From Camarhynchus parvulus (taxonomy: Eukaryota > Chordata > Aves > Passeriformes > Thraupidae), in contig NC_044590.1 of assembly GCF_901933205.1 (NCBI RefSeq), forward strand, positions 11,249,501 through 11,313,500: DNA of 64,000 bases, in the 5' to 3' direction. Position 1 is the stretch's first letter, and every line of letters starts with the position of its first letter. This document shows positions 49,049 through 59,866 of the stretch, in pieces. The position numbers were made by a program, and so were the translations under genes. The notes beneath the pieces are model-generated. The model was not told where the DNA came from. It saw nothing but the letters and a program-made list of their open reading frames with translations, and did not search any database.

Positions 49049-51257
49049 AGCCTTATTTGAACAACCACAGGTTATTCAATATATCTATAACCTGAGAGAA
49101 AACAGAAGGAAGAGCTCAGTGTTCTGTTCCTTTACCAGAACAAAGCTCCAGCAGCCAATCCCTACGCACACAGCCCAGCTGTGGCAAGGACAGCTGGCTT
49201 TTTCTCCTAAAATGAGCTTTTAGGACAAGCAAAGCCTGGTGGTGTCTGCAGGGGTCAATGGGACAAGAAGAACACGGGAATGTAATCAAAGTTGTGCCAC
49301 ACTGGTGCTTTTTGTGCTTTGTTCTGCTACAGAGCTGGGCTTTGTTTTGGTTTGTTACTTAAAGACATTTTGTCACAAGGTACTTCACAGTTTGATAATA
49401 AAAGTTGACCCATTTCTCCCCAAGGATATAAACACAGTATCTCACATATCCAACAACAAGCTGAACTTCTTTTTGCTCTTGGTTTGTGACACAACTGTCT
49501 GGAACATTGGTTTGGTTAATAGACACAAAAGGTAAGAGAAAGCACATGATAGGGACTCTAACCTAATGAAGAAATAAATTTTAAAATATACATGTTTTAC
49601 ATACAATATTAACATTAAAGTCCAATATGCTGCACAGTGTGCTGTTCACCCTGAGAGCTGCAATGATGGGTGATAGGTGCTGGGATTTCACAAAAACCAT
49701 TCCAGAGCCTGCCAGAAACTGGGGAGGATTGAAACTACCATTCATTATTCCTGAAAAAAAGGAAAGGAAAAGGGTGGCAGAGAGCACCAATATTTTGAAA
49801 TAAACTGCCTTTCCTCTTCTGCTTTCCACAAAAACACATCTAAAGCCACAGGTATCAATAGTGCAGCCTCCACACAAGGACTCACACTGCTGGAACTGCA
49901 AATAAACCTCCACTACTGTGGAATAACCCTATCAATGCAAGTGTCTTACTGGCCAATTATTGGTCATTTCCTCCATTCCCTTCCACCAGAATTACCTACT
50001 GTATTTTCTCCTGTTCAGACTGAAAACAGGATAAATACATGCTGCAGGAACCAGAGGGCCATTTGTCTGATCTCACTGACAGAAGTTTGATTGATGCAAG
50101 GAAAATTATCACCTCACCTGCAGCAAAACATTTGGATGTGGGCAGAGGTGTCTGTGAGTGGATAACGTTATAGCTGTCACTCCAACTGCTGCCCTGGAGA
50201 GCAGCTAATGAGAAAGGCAAGGAACAGGTGCCTATAAAAATCTCAGAGCTGACACAAATACCTACAATGGTTTTACCCAAGACAGAATCTTTGCTTTTTT
50301 TACAGCTTTTCAAGCAGGCAGTAGAGTGCATACCACTGAGTGCAGTAAATACAGGAGGCTGCTAATTTACTGTACACAGCTACTCAAAATAGCTTTCATT
50401 AGAACACCTCCCCAGCTGCACAGTATGAACTTCAGGAGGCTGTTTCTTCATGCTCTCACGTGGTATTCAGGTCATGCTTTGTGTTAGAAAGTTTATTTTC
50501 CTGTAGTTCCTGGCAGCATCATTGTGAAAGCCACATTCAGCTAAGCAGCAAGTCCAATGCTGATTACCATTTATATCATTTATTTTTTCCTGCTCACACC
50601 TCAGATAAATCTGATCCATCTGTGCCACTCATTCCTGCTTTTGAAGCAGAAATATAACTCTCTGCTAAACCTCTACAGCCCCAAAAATGCCAGGAGTAAA
50701 ATGCAGGTTCCTAAAGTTAAGTTCAGCTGCCACAAAGATGGCTCTGAGGCTCCTTAGGCTTTAGAGAGTTAAGCAAATCCTATGAGCACACAGTGTAAAA
50801 ATATTCCGGGGTGTTTTGCATGTGCTTAGAGGTCACAGACACTCTGTGGTTTACATATGTCTATTCATATGCCAGCTGGGATGGTGAGCACTAAGTTGTG
50901 TTTTCCAAGTAAATACATCTGCTCAGTTCTTCCCCCTCCCAGTTTCACTCCATCTGATTATCTTCTAGCTGGAACAAGCAGGGAGGCTCTGTCTCAAGCA
51001 CTGTGAGCCACAGAAGAAGCCCTCACATTTAAGGTCAGGTTGTGGGTTCACTTACCCCAAATGATCAAGGAAAACTTGACAGGAAAAAATAACTCACAGC
51101 TAAGGCTGGCAACCTATTGAGATGTATGCAACAAAAATAAAACTTAAATGACAAAAACAAAGCCTTTGCTAAGCATCAGTACATTCTGGATGTAAAAAAA
51201 CCCCAACCAAACCAAAGAGAAACCCAATGTATTAACCAGAAGGGATCACTCTGGCTG
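49049..51257. other. Intronic stretch; holds only one arm of a direct duplication
   Basis: Apart from the duplicated segment at 49621-49790 (listed separately), no repeat family or recognisable coding exon was seen. Confidence 0.4.
49621..49790 (+). repeat. ~170-bp direct duplication, copy 1
   Basis: From TCCAATATGCTGCACAGTGT to AGAGCACCAA this matches 52727-52897 with about nine differences by eye. The first ~75 bases are identical. The sequences outside both copies are unrelated. It does not resemble CR1 or the LTRs in the window. Confidence 0.92.
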
Positions 51258-51472
51258 GGAGCCTGTGGTAATCACATATCCTCTGAGCCAAGAGAGACAC
51301 AGCTCTCCCAGGATTTTCCTGAGAAGCTGTGAGGAAGCTCAGAGAAAGAATTAAAACAATTATTATCTCAATCTCTGCACCTGGCAAGCAATCTCTGTCT
51401 GTCAAAGATGTTTACAAGAAGGAGCTGTCCCTTCTTGACCAGAAAGGTCAAGGTGAGAGAAGATTCCTAAAT

Positions 51473-51736
51473 TTTGGGGAAGATAAAACAGGAAAGCCTT
51501 ATAGATATGATTGCCTGGCAAAAGATTTTGAGAATATGGAAACTCTAAGCGAGATTGAAATGAAAGCAAGCTTTGAGATACCTCAGTTACTGAACAACTG
51601 GAAAACAATGGTGTGGTTGGCTGAAGGTGATCCCCTTTTGATGGAACAACACCCTCTGCTTGCAGACAAGCCCAAGGGGCAGAGCAGACCCTACAGCTTG
51701 GCAGAAGGGGCCCAAAGAGGAGTTTTTAGGGTTTAA
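51473..51736 (+). other. Reading frame beginning at the LTR edge (U3), longer version
   Basis: From one base inside the LTR a frame of 87 codons stays open to a TAA at 51736. Its first ~35 residues align in register with the frame in the 39742-40390 LTR (RY..LA..F.N.E....IEM.ASF.I). It continues with a hydrophilic tail that the other copy lacks. The frame also happens to be open upstream into the host LTR. A relic of an env 3' end or of a U3-encoded accessory protein are both possible. No known domain was recognised. Confidence 0.5.
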
Positions 51737-51881
51737 AATGGAACACAGTATGGTAATGTAATGATTCTTATAGGCTGTATGGAAGTGCTATAGGATTTGT
51801 ATCTTGTATTAGACTGGTTGGTGAGAATTAGAATATTCAACACAGAAGAAGATTTTTTGTATTGTAACAGGAACCTTGCTC

Positions 51882-51995
51882 TCTTACTCTCTTTTACTCT
51901 TTTACTCTCTCTCATCCTCTTCACCACGCTCTTGCCTTCTTTCTCTTTCCCACTTTACTTCTCTTTTCTTTACTTCTCTTTTCTGCTCTGAGCTG
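51882..51995 (+). repeat. Polypyrimidine tract within the nested LTR
   Basis: About 110 bases are almost entirely C and T (CTCTCTTACTCTCTTTTACT and similar), upstream of the LTR's AATAAA. On the minus strand it is an A/G-rich tract. Confidence 0.85.
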
Positions 51996-52280
51996 TGGCT
52001 GGCAGCTCCCAGCAGGGCCCTGCCCCCAGGCCCTTTGCAATAAACCCCACATTCCATGACCTGGCTGCAGAGATCTCTCGTGTCCGTCTGTCCTGACTGT
52101 CCTACCCCCGATGCTCCTACACCTAAAGGCCAATCAGGTCTTAGGTCCACCATTGTTTCTATAAGAACTGTGAATTTCTAAAAATAAAGTGCCTTTTCAT
52201 GCTTCTGATGATGGAGTCTCTGTATCACCTTTCTCTGTCCCCTTCAGTGATAATTGGTGACACGTTTGGTGACAGGAGCT

Positions 52281-55200
52281 CTCCCTCTCCCTGCCCACAT
52301 AAAAAAAAAACAAGGATGAAGCAAACTTCAGGATTTGGTCCAAAAATCCCCCGCACCTCCCACAAAAAGTCAGCAATAGTAGTGGAACCAGCTCTGGTAA
52401 TCTAATATCCCAGATACAGCAGGCAGACACACCAGAAGTGCCTGATAATAGTTAAGGTGAATCTTTCTTTACCACTCAATACTTCTCTTTTTATTTCAGG
52501 TTTTTATGATACAGAGAGTTTCACAATACCCTGCAGACCACAACACTCCTTCCAGCTCTCCCTCTCCTGGGCTGTATCTCTGTTTATTTCCAGTTTAAAA
52601 CTCAGCCTTGAAACATACTTCTTGATTTGCTGTTCCCTCAGAGAGACTCCACAGTATTACACCAAAAGATCAGTTCTTTCTTTTTTTCACATAATGCACT
52701 TTGAGGCAGTAATAAATGCTAGAAATTCCAATATGCTGCACAGTGTGCTGTTCACCCTGAGAGCTGCAATGATGGGTGATAGGTGCTGGGATTTCACAAA
52801 AAGCATCCCAGAGCCTGCCAGAAATTGGGCAGGATTGAAACTACCATTCATTATTCCTAAAAAAAGAAAAGGAAAAGGGTGGGAGAGACAGCACCAAACA
52901 AAATCTGAGACTCATTGACTCCAAAAGAATGTGTATAATGGCCAAAGTAGCAGCTCAGCTCGCTGCTGGTGACAGTCTACTTGCCAGATCTCAAAATACT
53001 TTCTGTGCTTTATTCCTGTCAGAGTTAAAAGACATAAGTACAGAGAGCAACAGAAGGAATTCTGCAAAAAATTTTACTAAAATCCCACTGCAAATCTGGG
53101 AGTTTCACCTCCTGGATGAATTGCTGAACTCCACAGCACTTGCTGTGAGAAGAAAGGTGGCAGGGCTGGAGCTCAGAGCTCTCAGAACAGCAAGGTCACA
53201 CACAGTATCCCTTCATTCATCCTCCATTTTTGCTGGACTGTTGTGTTGATAAAACAGCACAGGATTCCCAAGGCACTCATGTACAGATCCACAGTAGGTG
53301 GAGCAGGAGTCCCCATATTCCCTCAAAATACCCAAATTTTAACATGCCAGGGAACACATTTTGGTGCTGGGGAGCAAGTTCAGCCCTCATGGTGCGTAGG
53401 GTTAGAAGTCTGGCGTAAGAGCACATACAAAAATCCTGCATGTCCCAGCTGTGAAAGCTTTTCTGTGGCACAGAAATCCCTTCTGGGGTGGCTCACGGGA
53501 TTTCTATCTGGGACTGACACCAAAAGAGTGTTAGATTAAAAATAATGTTACATTTAACCACACCTGAACTGAAAGCCAGTGACTTCCATCAAGTCTCCAT
53601 TAGTTATTTGTGAGGGCTCCAGGTTATTTTCTCAATAATTCATGTATTATTTGTTACTGTTTGATGCAGAAGTTCACCATGTAGACAATGACCTCCTGCC
53701 AAATGAAACACTGCTCATGGAACAAGTTCTTTTCCTTGACCATGTAGGACATGTTTATAGTGCCTTTCCTTGGCTCTGCTGAAGAGGTTTGTGTTAGAAC
53801 TGGGGAAAGAAATATTAATAAAATCCATGTGCTTAAAGGTTTCCCCATTCCACAGCAAGAAAGAGAACAAAGCTGGTAAGGAAACATATTCATTGTGGAA
53901 ACAAAAGAAAATATTTCACAAAAATACCTGAGAGTCCAGATTGATATATTTTCCCCAGAACTGACAGCAGTTCTTCAACAGAACAAGGGACCTTGTGAAG
54001 ACACATAAGACACATAAATTAACCAAACAAAGCCAAGATTGTGATCAATACAGGTTCACATTCAATACTTCAAGATTGATTATATTTAGAAGAAAGGCTT
54101 AAGATCTGTTAGCTGCAAAAGCTGGAAACATCCCACTCAAATAAGGTATAGATGCTACACAGGGAAGATAATTAAGTATTTAAAGAGCTTATCTAAGGCT
54201 GGTGAGATTTTCTATAATTTAAAAACTTTCAATCACAATCTTTTTTGAAGACTCTTCTGCTTTATTTATACAGCAGTGCTCACGATGCAAGAATGACTTG
54301 TGAATTCTGTGGCCTGCATTTTACAAAATGTCGAATGAGATTAAACATTTTTTTTCTTCCTGTCATGACAGCTGTAATTGAAGTGAGATATATGAAAAAT
54401 AATAAAACTTCCTTATGAGTGTAGAGCTGCTACACCTGAGGCTGAGCTAGACAGACAATTCTCATCCTCTCTGTTGAAAGTAAATCCTGGAAGAGAGAAT
54501 AGTCTGGTCCCTATTGAAACTATCATAGCTCTAATGAATGCTATTAAAATTCCCTTTTTGCTCAGGAAACACCAATAATCCCACTCTAAAGACTATAACA
54601 GTACTGTGATTCCATAAAGATGAGCTATAAAGACATTATGGTGAATTTGAGGATAATTCAATACAAGAATGATTTTCCTTAGTCTCCTTGACTAAATGCA
54701 GTGTCAACTAATGCTGAATCAAATCCCACTGGACAGGCTTTGAGAGGACCATGCATGTGGGGAAAAAGTTCTATCTTGGAGACAAAAAATGTATTTTTCC
54801 TAATTATTCAATTTTAAATCCTGTAAGAGAAATTAATGAAATAGTCTTAAGGAATCCTGGTGGTTATATATATACATATAATTTGATATAAAATGCTTGT
54901 TTATGACAAGACTTCAGTTCTCAAGAGCAGTTGGGTTTGTGACTATAAAAATGAGCATAAAACCTTCCACGAGCTGAGTGACTGCTGCATGCTCTGAATG
55001 GCCTCACCAAAATGCAAATAAATCAATGTACCAAAACTCTGGGTCATCCTTGGAGCACCATATGCTTGACACAAGTGAAAACAAATTATCTACAAGGCTC
55101 CTCAAGTAGGGCACAGGTTAAGTAAAAGGGAGGTGGGAGAAAACAATGTAAGAGCAAGCACAAAAGTGTTTCTATTTAGAGTTTCAACCTCAGAATCATG

Positions 55201-55750
55201 GGAAACACTGATAAAACACTATTTGATGAGCAATCTGGGTCAGAAGACTCAGTAATACCCCATTTTTGATCAAAAGGCAGCAGGATATGGTCAGCAGAGT
55301 CCACGAGGGTCAGTCAAAAAGTCATGAACAGCAGCAGCAGCAAAAGAAGGTTTTGTGTAACGTGAAGGAAAGAAAAGAGAAAATTGTAGAAGCAAGTAAT
55401 CCAAATCTCTTCCATTTTAATTTGTGTCTGTACCCTGCTGAGGGAACAAACAGTTTGTAAGTTGTAGTCTGTCATGTAAGTCAGTAGTAGCTGCAGGGTA
55501 ATAAATAGGACAGTAAAGCATATGCAAAGTCTGATTTATGGGATCCAAACAGAGAGAGCCCAAGTCTTGCAGCTATTTGCATCTTCCTCGCATGCAAACA
55601 AGCACTGATGGAAAGTTTCCTGCTGAGAAAGAGAGAGAGAGGCAAGAGATGCACTGGAGAGAAACCTGTTAAGAAAAAAAAAAAGGAGAAAGAGGGCTGG
55701 AATAATTTCTTTAGACAGGGGTTTTGTGTATCTTGGCACCAGAGCAGAGC
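52281..55750. other. Intronic stretch; holds only the second arm of a direct duplication
   Basis: Apart from 52727-52897 (listed separately), only simple sequence was noted, such as TATATATATACATATA near 54866. No recognised gene. Confidence 0.4.
52727..52897 (+). repeat. ~170-bp direct duplication, copy 2
   Basis: The partner of 49621-49790, in the same orientation and about 3.1 kb away. The nested LTR pair at 51264-52274 lies between the two copies. Confidence 0.92.
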
Positions 55751-56025
55751 ACAATCACAGAATCACAGAAGGGTTTGGGTTGGAAGGGACTTTAAAATTC
55801 ACCTCATTCCATCCCCTGCCATGGCAGGGACACCTTCCACTGTCCCAGGCTGCTCCAAGCCCCATCCAACCTGGCCTTGGGCACTGCCAGAGATCCAGGG
55901 GCAGCCACAGCTGCTCTGGGCACCTGTGCCAGGGCCTCAGCACATTCTGAGTAAAGAATTTTATCCCAACATCTACTCTAAATCTCTTCCCCCATAGTTT
56001 AAAACCATTCCTGCTCCCCTTGAAG
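55751..56025 (-). mobile_element. CR1 LINE 3'-end fragment
   Basis: The plus strand reads CAATCACAGAATCACAGAAG, GGTTTGGGTTGGAAGGGACT, CCCCTGCCATGGCAGGGACA and CCTGGCCTTGGGCACTGCCA. It continues through AGTAAAGAATTTTATCCCAA and ends at AAACCATTCCTGCTCCCC. A well-preserved inverted CR1 3' end. Confidence 0.94.
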
Positions 56026-59000
56026 GTGTAATAGTGCAGCTGTTCAACAGGCAGTGTAGATTTTGGGAGCTAGGAGACACCATATTATGGGTTTTTCTTC
56101 TCAAATTCCTAGGCCAATTAATAAAATAGTTGCAGGCCTTGCTGTAACCATCACCCTGTTGCTCAGCAGGTTTCTGGTCTTAGATCTAAAGCACCTTTAA
56201 AAGTCACAAAAAAAGCTGGACAGGGGTGATGGGGAGGGTGTGACCTGTAGCAGCCTCCCAGTACCAGAGGAAGAATTTACCATGGCAGAAAATCAGCACA
56301 TCAGAGCAAAGCTGGAAAGCAGTGCAACAGGTTTGGGGGGATGGTTCTATGAGAGGAGTATTTCATCAGCTTGCAGCTAGAATGGATGCTAGGAAATTAT
56401 TTGCTTTGAAAAATGAAGCATTCTTCAGTTGGGTAGAGATAGAAAAGGAGGGCTGCAACATCTCCACTCCAAACTGCAGTTCTGGCTGTTTCCTGTCTCA
56501 CAGTCTCAGTGAACTTCCTAGTGACCATTCTTTCCTTAACACTGCAACAGGCTCTTCAGTCTCTTCATTCAGACAGGACAAATGCAAACATCACCATCAG
56601 CTGCTCCCTGGAGTTCACTTACACTGGCTCAGAAAGCAAACCAGCTCAGCTCCAGCATCCAGAGCTAAATGCTATGCAAACATTAAAAATCCCATTCACC
56701 TGAATTCCTGACACAAACTCCTGCAATGGTCTCAGCACCACTCACAGACTCCAAAAGCCTTCTGTCAGCTCCCAGACTGGAAGCTAAGAAGATTCTGGAG
56801 CTGTATCCTTAGCCCTATCATCAGTCAAGTGTTTACAGAGCTCCATCATTTGTTTCCTCATGAACTTTCAACCTTTTTTACTTCAGAATTAGAGGCTCAG
56901 CTTGTAAATGCCAACCTCTAAACCAGCAGAGGAGTTTAACCTTGCAGAGTCTGTAGTAGTGTGTTGGAAGGAGGGAGAAGAGTGTGTGTGGCACCAGACC
57001 TGCAATCTCTGAAGAGATTAAGGAAGGGTTAAACCTCACCACAATTCAAAGTGCTCCAAGATGTACAAAACAAAAGAAATCTGAGTTCAGGAAGTCAGGG
57101 CAATGTAAAGAAACAACAAATAATTTAAACTGTTTTATATCTTGCCTTGCAGTTTGTTTAAAAACAATAAAAATAAACTCTGGGCACATGTTTCACACAT
57201 CCTAAGAAACCCAACCGTGCAATGTGCAGACTCACAGGATGCTGCCAGCAAAAAATGAAAGCTCAAATCAAAGCAAAGACAGCTGGGAACTCATCAGCAC
57301 CTGGCTCAGGGCAGAAGTTGTCCCTTCCTCCTTAGTTCTGTGTCCTCCAGCAAATGCAGGATTTTGTACAAAGCCTGTTAGCTGCAGGAATTACTGCATG
57401 TCTGAAAGACATCAATACCTGAGCTTCTTCAGCATCTGGTGCTACAAAATTTTTTAAAGTTCCAGTAACCACATTGGCTTTAGGTATTTGCATCTACAGA
57501 AACAGTTTTCTCTTGTCTTTGGAAATTATTGGTTTCTCCCACACACATGGGGGTCTACGGGTCTCACTGTGTTGCAAATACACCTTTTTTTTGCAGGTTT
57601 ATTGTTAAAGATTCTCATACTAACAATCATCTGTTCTTACTAAGAAATCTGGTGCATCATAGCTTGCATTTCACATCAAGTAAAACATTACTTTTTTAGT
57701 GGGGTTTTTTTGTTTGTTTTTTTTTTTCTGCAAAAGAAATGGATTTTGGTGCAAAAGGGGTATCCCTGCCCTGCTGAGATAACAGCTCATGCTCAACAGT
57801 TACACCCCAGAAGTGCCCAAATCTGCCTGAACCATCCCAGAATCTTCACCAACATCCATGAATGGTGACAGATGACACTTAAGGGAGTTTTCTTGAATGG
57901 GAAGCAGTTAACAGCATTGTAACCACAGGGTGGATAAATTAGGAACAGCTTTAGATCCTATTTTTCAGGAGAAGCCCATTAATAACTCCCCTACAATTAA
58001 GCAGGCAGAGGAAGGATGAGCAGAAGAGAGTTAACAATGAATGTGACTCATCTCTCCTGCTAAGTCTTTAAGTTCAGTCATAAGCAAAAAAAAAAAGTGT
58101 AATTTTGAATTTTAATGCCACGTGAGGATCATTAACAATCAATTTTTATGAAAATCTGTACTTTAAAAAGGAACAAAGAATGAAAAGCTACCAGGTTTGT
58201 TTGATAATGGACATATCTGGTGGCCATTCACTGCAAGGACACTTCCAGGTAGCAAAGGCACAGCTGTGTTCTTGGTATTTTATGTTCTTTTCCGAGCATC
58301 AACAGTCCTGGGTTAATTTCTATGCAGTTGCCTTAAACCTCCTTAATAATTCTAACTAGAAACTAAAAGGTTTGCATGTATATAATGTATTTAGTGGTGT
58401 GGTAGGAGAAGTATTATCATTTCCCAGGTTGTTAGAAACAAGGTCGAGTTGAAACCCTGAGTACTCCCTGCTCATCTTACAGAGGAACACACACACAAAA
58501 AAAAAAAAGGCTGCTGAAGAGAGAAACTAAAAAAGGTGGGGAAAATATGGATTGAATTGAGGATACATTATTAGTTTATGAACTTGTCTTGTACCCCTTG
58601 TGGCTTTGTATTCCTCCTGAATATGTTTGTTTACACCCTGTTGATTAATATAAACAAGAGAAACCAGGAAACACATTCTGGACCATTACTGCAGGTCTGT
58701 GTGGCACTGGATGCACTGCTGACAACTGGATCCTTTCTATAAATTGCACATTTATCACTCATCAAGGAAATGGCTTCATTTCCCAGCTCTGTTTTGGAAG
58801 CTGAACATAAGGAGAGGGAAATATTTCCTTTTGAGAGGACTCATGTTTCATACTACTGAACATCTACAATACAACAGCTTTGTCTTCCATCTCCTTCATT
58901 GGCTTCACAGATACGAAGTTGGATGGAAAGAAGAGAAACTGGAGTGCTTGTAATCTCTTTGCCTCCTCCTTTCCTAGCACACACCCATCCCATGATTAAA

Positions 59001-59262
59001 ACTGAGTTAAAGCAACAGCTACTGAGCTGCACTGAATTAAACAGGGCAGTGACAAGTTCAGGTAATTACCAGCCAACACCAACAAAGGGATTGTTACATT
59101 CCCTACACCACTAAGACTGCAAAGAAATAAAGGAAGAAGTGGCTTTTTCATACATTCTATCAATGACAGAGCCACTGTCCCTCATTCAGATATTTCACAG
59201 GCAGCACAACCCTCACAAACAGCCTAGATGCATCTCCCAGTCTGGGTGTAGTGCTCAGAGCT
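56026..59262. other. Intronic stretch, nothing recognised
   Basis: T-rich run near 57700-57730 and A-runs near 58087 and 58497. Open frames reach about 130 codons (56322-56711) with no recognisable domain. Confidence 0.4.
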
Positions 59263-59866
59263 GCATCATGTCCTGGTTTAGGGCAAATTTGGGAGAAAAC
59301 CCCCAAAGGGGCCCCTCCAGAATGCAAACCCACACAGCCCCTGCCCACAACCGGGTCGGGAAGGATTCCTTGGAGAGAAGTGGAAAGAACCTGTTTATTT
59401 AACAGGCACAGCACCCCCAGCACACAGAATGAACAATACTGGGTGATACCACTCTGTCACCGCTCTGGAAAAGATGACAAATTCAGAAAGTCTCTCTGGG
59501 GGTGGTCGCTCTGTTCTCAGTCCCTCTGGCTGCTGCCCAGAGTAGGCCCCGCTAGGCCACAAAGGGGCCCAGTCCAGAGCAGGCTCGAGGGGTTCCAAGA
59601 AAGGGAAAGGAAAAACAGTCCAGGGAAAATTCAGACTGCTTAGCTAAACTAACTAATGAGCAGAAACAAAAAGCAAGAGCAAAGCAAAAAGCCAAGCAAA
59701 AAGCCAAAGCAGCACCATGTACTGCCCTGTCTGTGTGTCCCACCAGCTGTAGGGGAGCGGCTGATAACAAAACAAAACAAAACTTTCACTCCTCAGAGCC
59801 AGTCTTGAAGGCACAGAACATGATATCCAGCATGAACAGAACACACAGAGGGGGATACAAGCATCA
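59263..59866 (-). mobile_element. Solo ERVK-type LTR (59269-59860) with 6-bp TSD
   Basis: Flanked on the plus strand by GCATCA at 59263-59268 and 59861-59866. On the minus strand it runs to the end ...CCCTAAACCAGGACA, preceded by GGAGGGGCCCCTTTGGGGGT, a block I recognise as common in passerine LTRs. AATAAA lies at plus 59394-59399 as TTTATT. Length is 592 bp; the 5' dinucleotide is TT rather than TG. It is in the same orientation as PTPRT and unrelated by eye to the other LTR families here. Confidence 0.88.

Larger units (their letters stand above)
51466..52127 (+). mobile_element. Nested solo ERVK-type LTR (51472-52121) with 6-bp TSD
   Basis: Flanked by CCTAAA at 51466-51471 and 52122-52127. 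It starts TTTTGGGGAAGATAAAA (5' TG apparently mutated) and ends GATGCTCCTACA. AATAAA lies at 52039-52044. It is related to the minus-strand LTR at 39742-40390, with nearly the same length, the same ends and an alignable U3 frame. It sits inside the 51264-52274 LTR. Confidence 0.9.
51258..52280 (+). mobile_element. ERVK-type LTR (51264-52274) interrupted by a second LTR
   Basis: The left part (TGTGGTAATCACATATCCTC to about 51471) and right part (52128-52274, with GGCCAATCAGG, AAAATAAAGTGCC and GATGGAGTCTC) together form an LTR of about 355 bp related to 19795 and more loosely to 4698/13470. The flanks are GGAGCC (51258-51263) and GGAGCT (52275-52280), a 5/6 matching target-site duplication. 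The middle is the inserted 51472-52121 LTR. It is antisense to PTPRT. Confidence 0.82.

Noticed and set aside
53654..53893. Minus-strand frame checked as a possible upstream PTPRT exon
   Set aside because: No Ig or MAM motif, and no acceptor/donor pair with family similarity.
55608..55997. 129-codon plus-strand frame
   Set aside because: Its second half is translated inverted CR1 sequence; no independent coding evidence.
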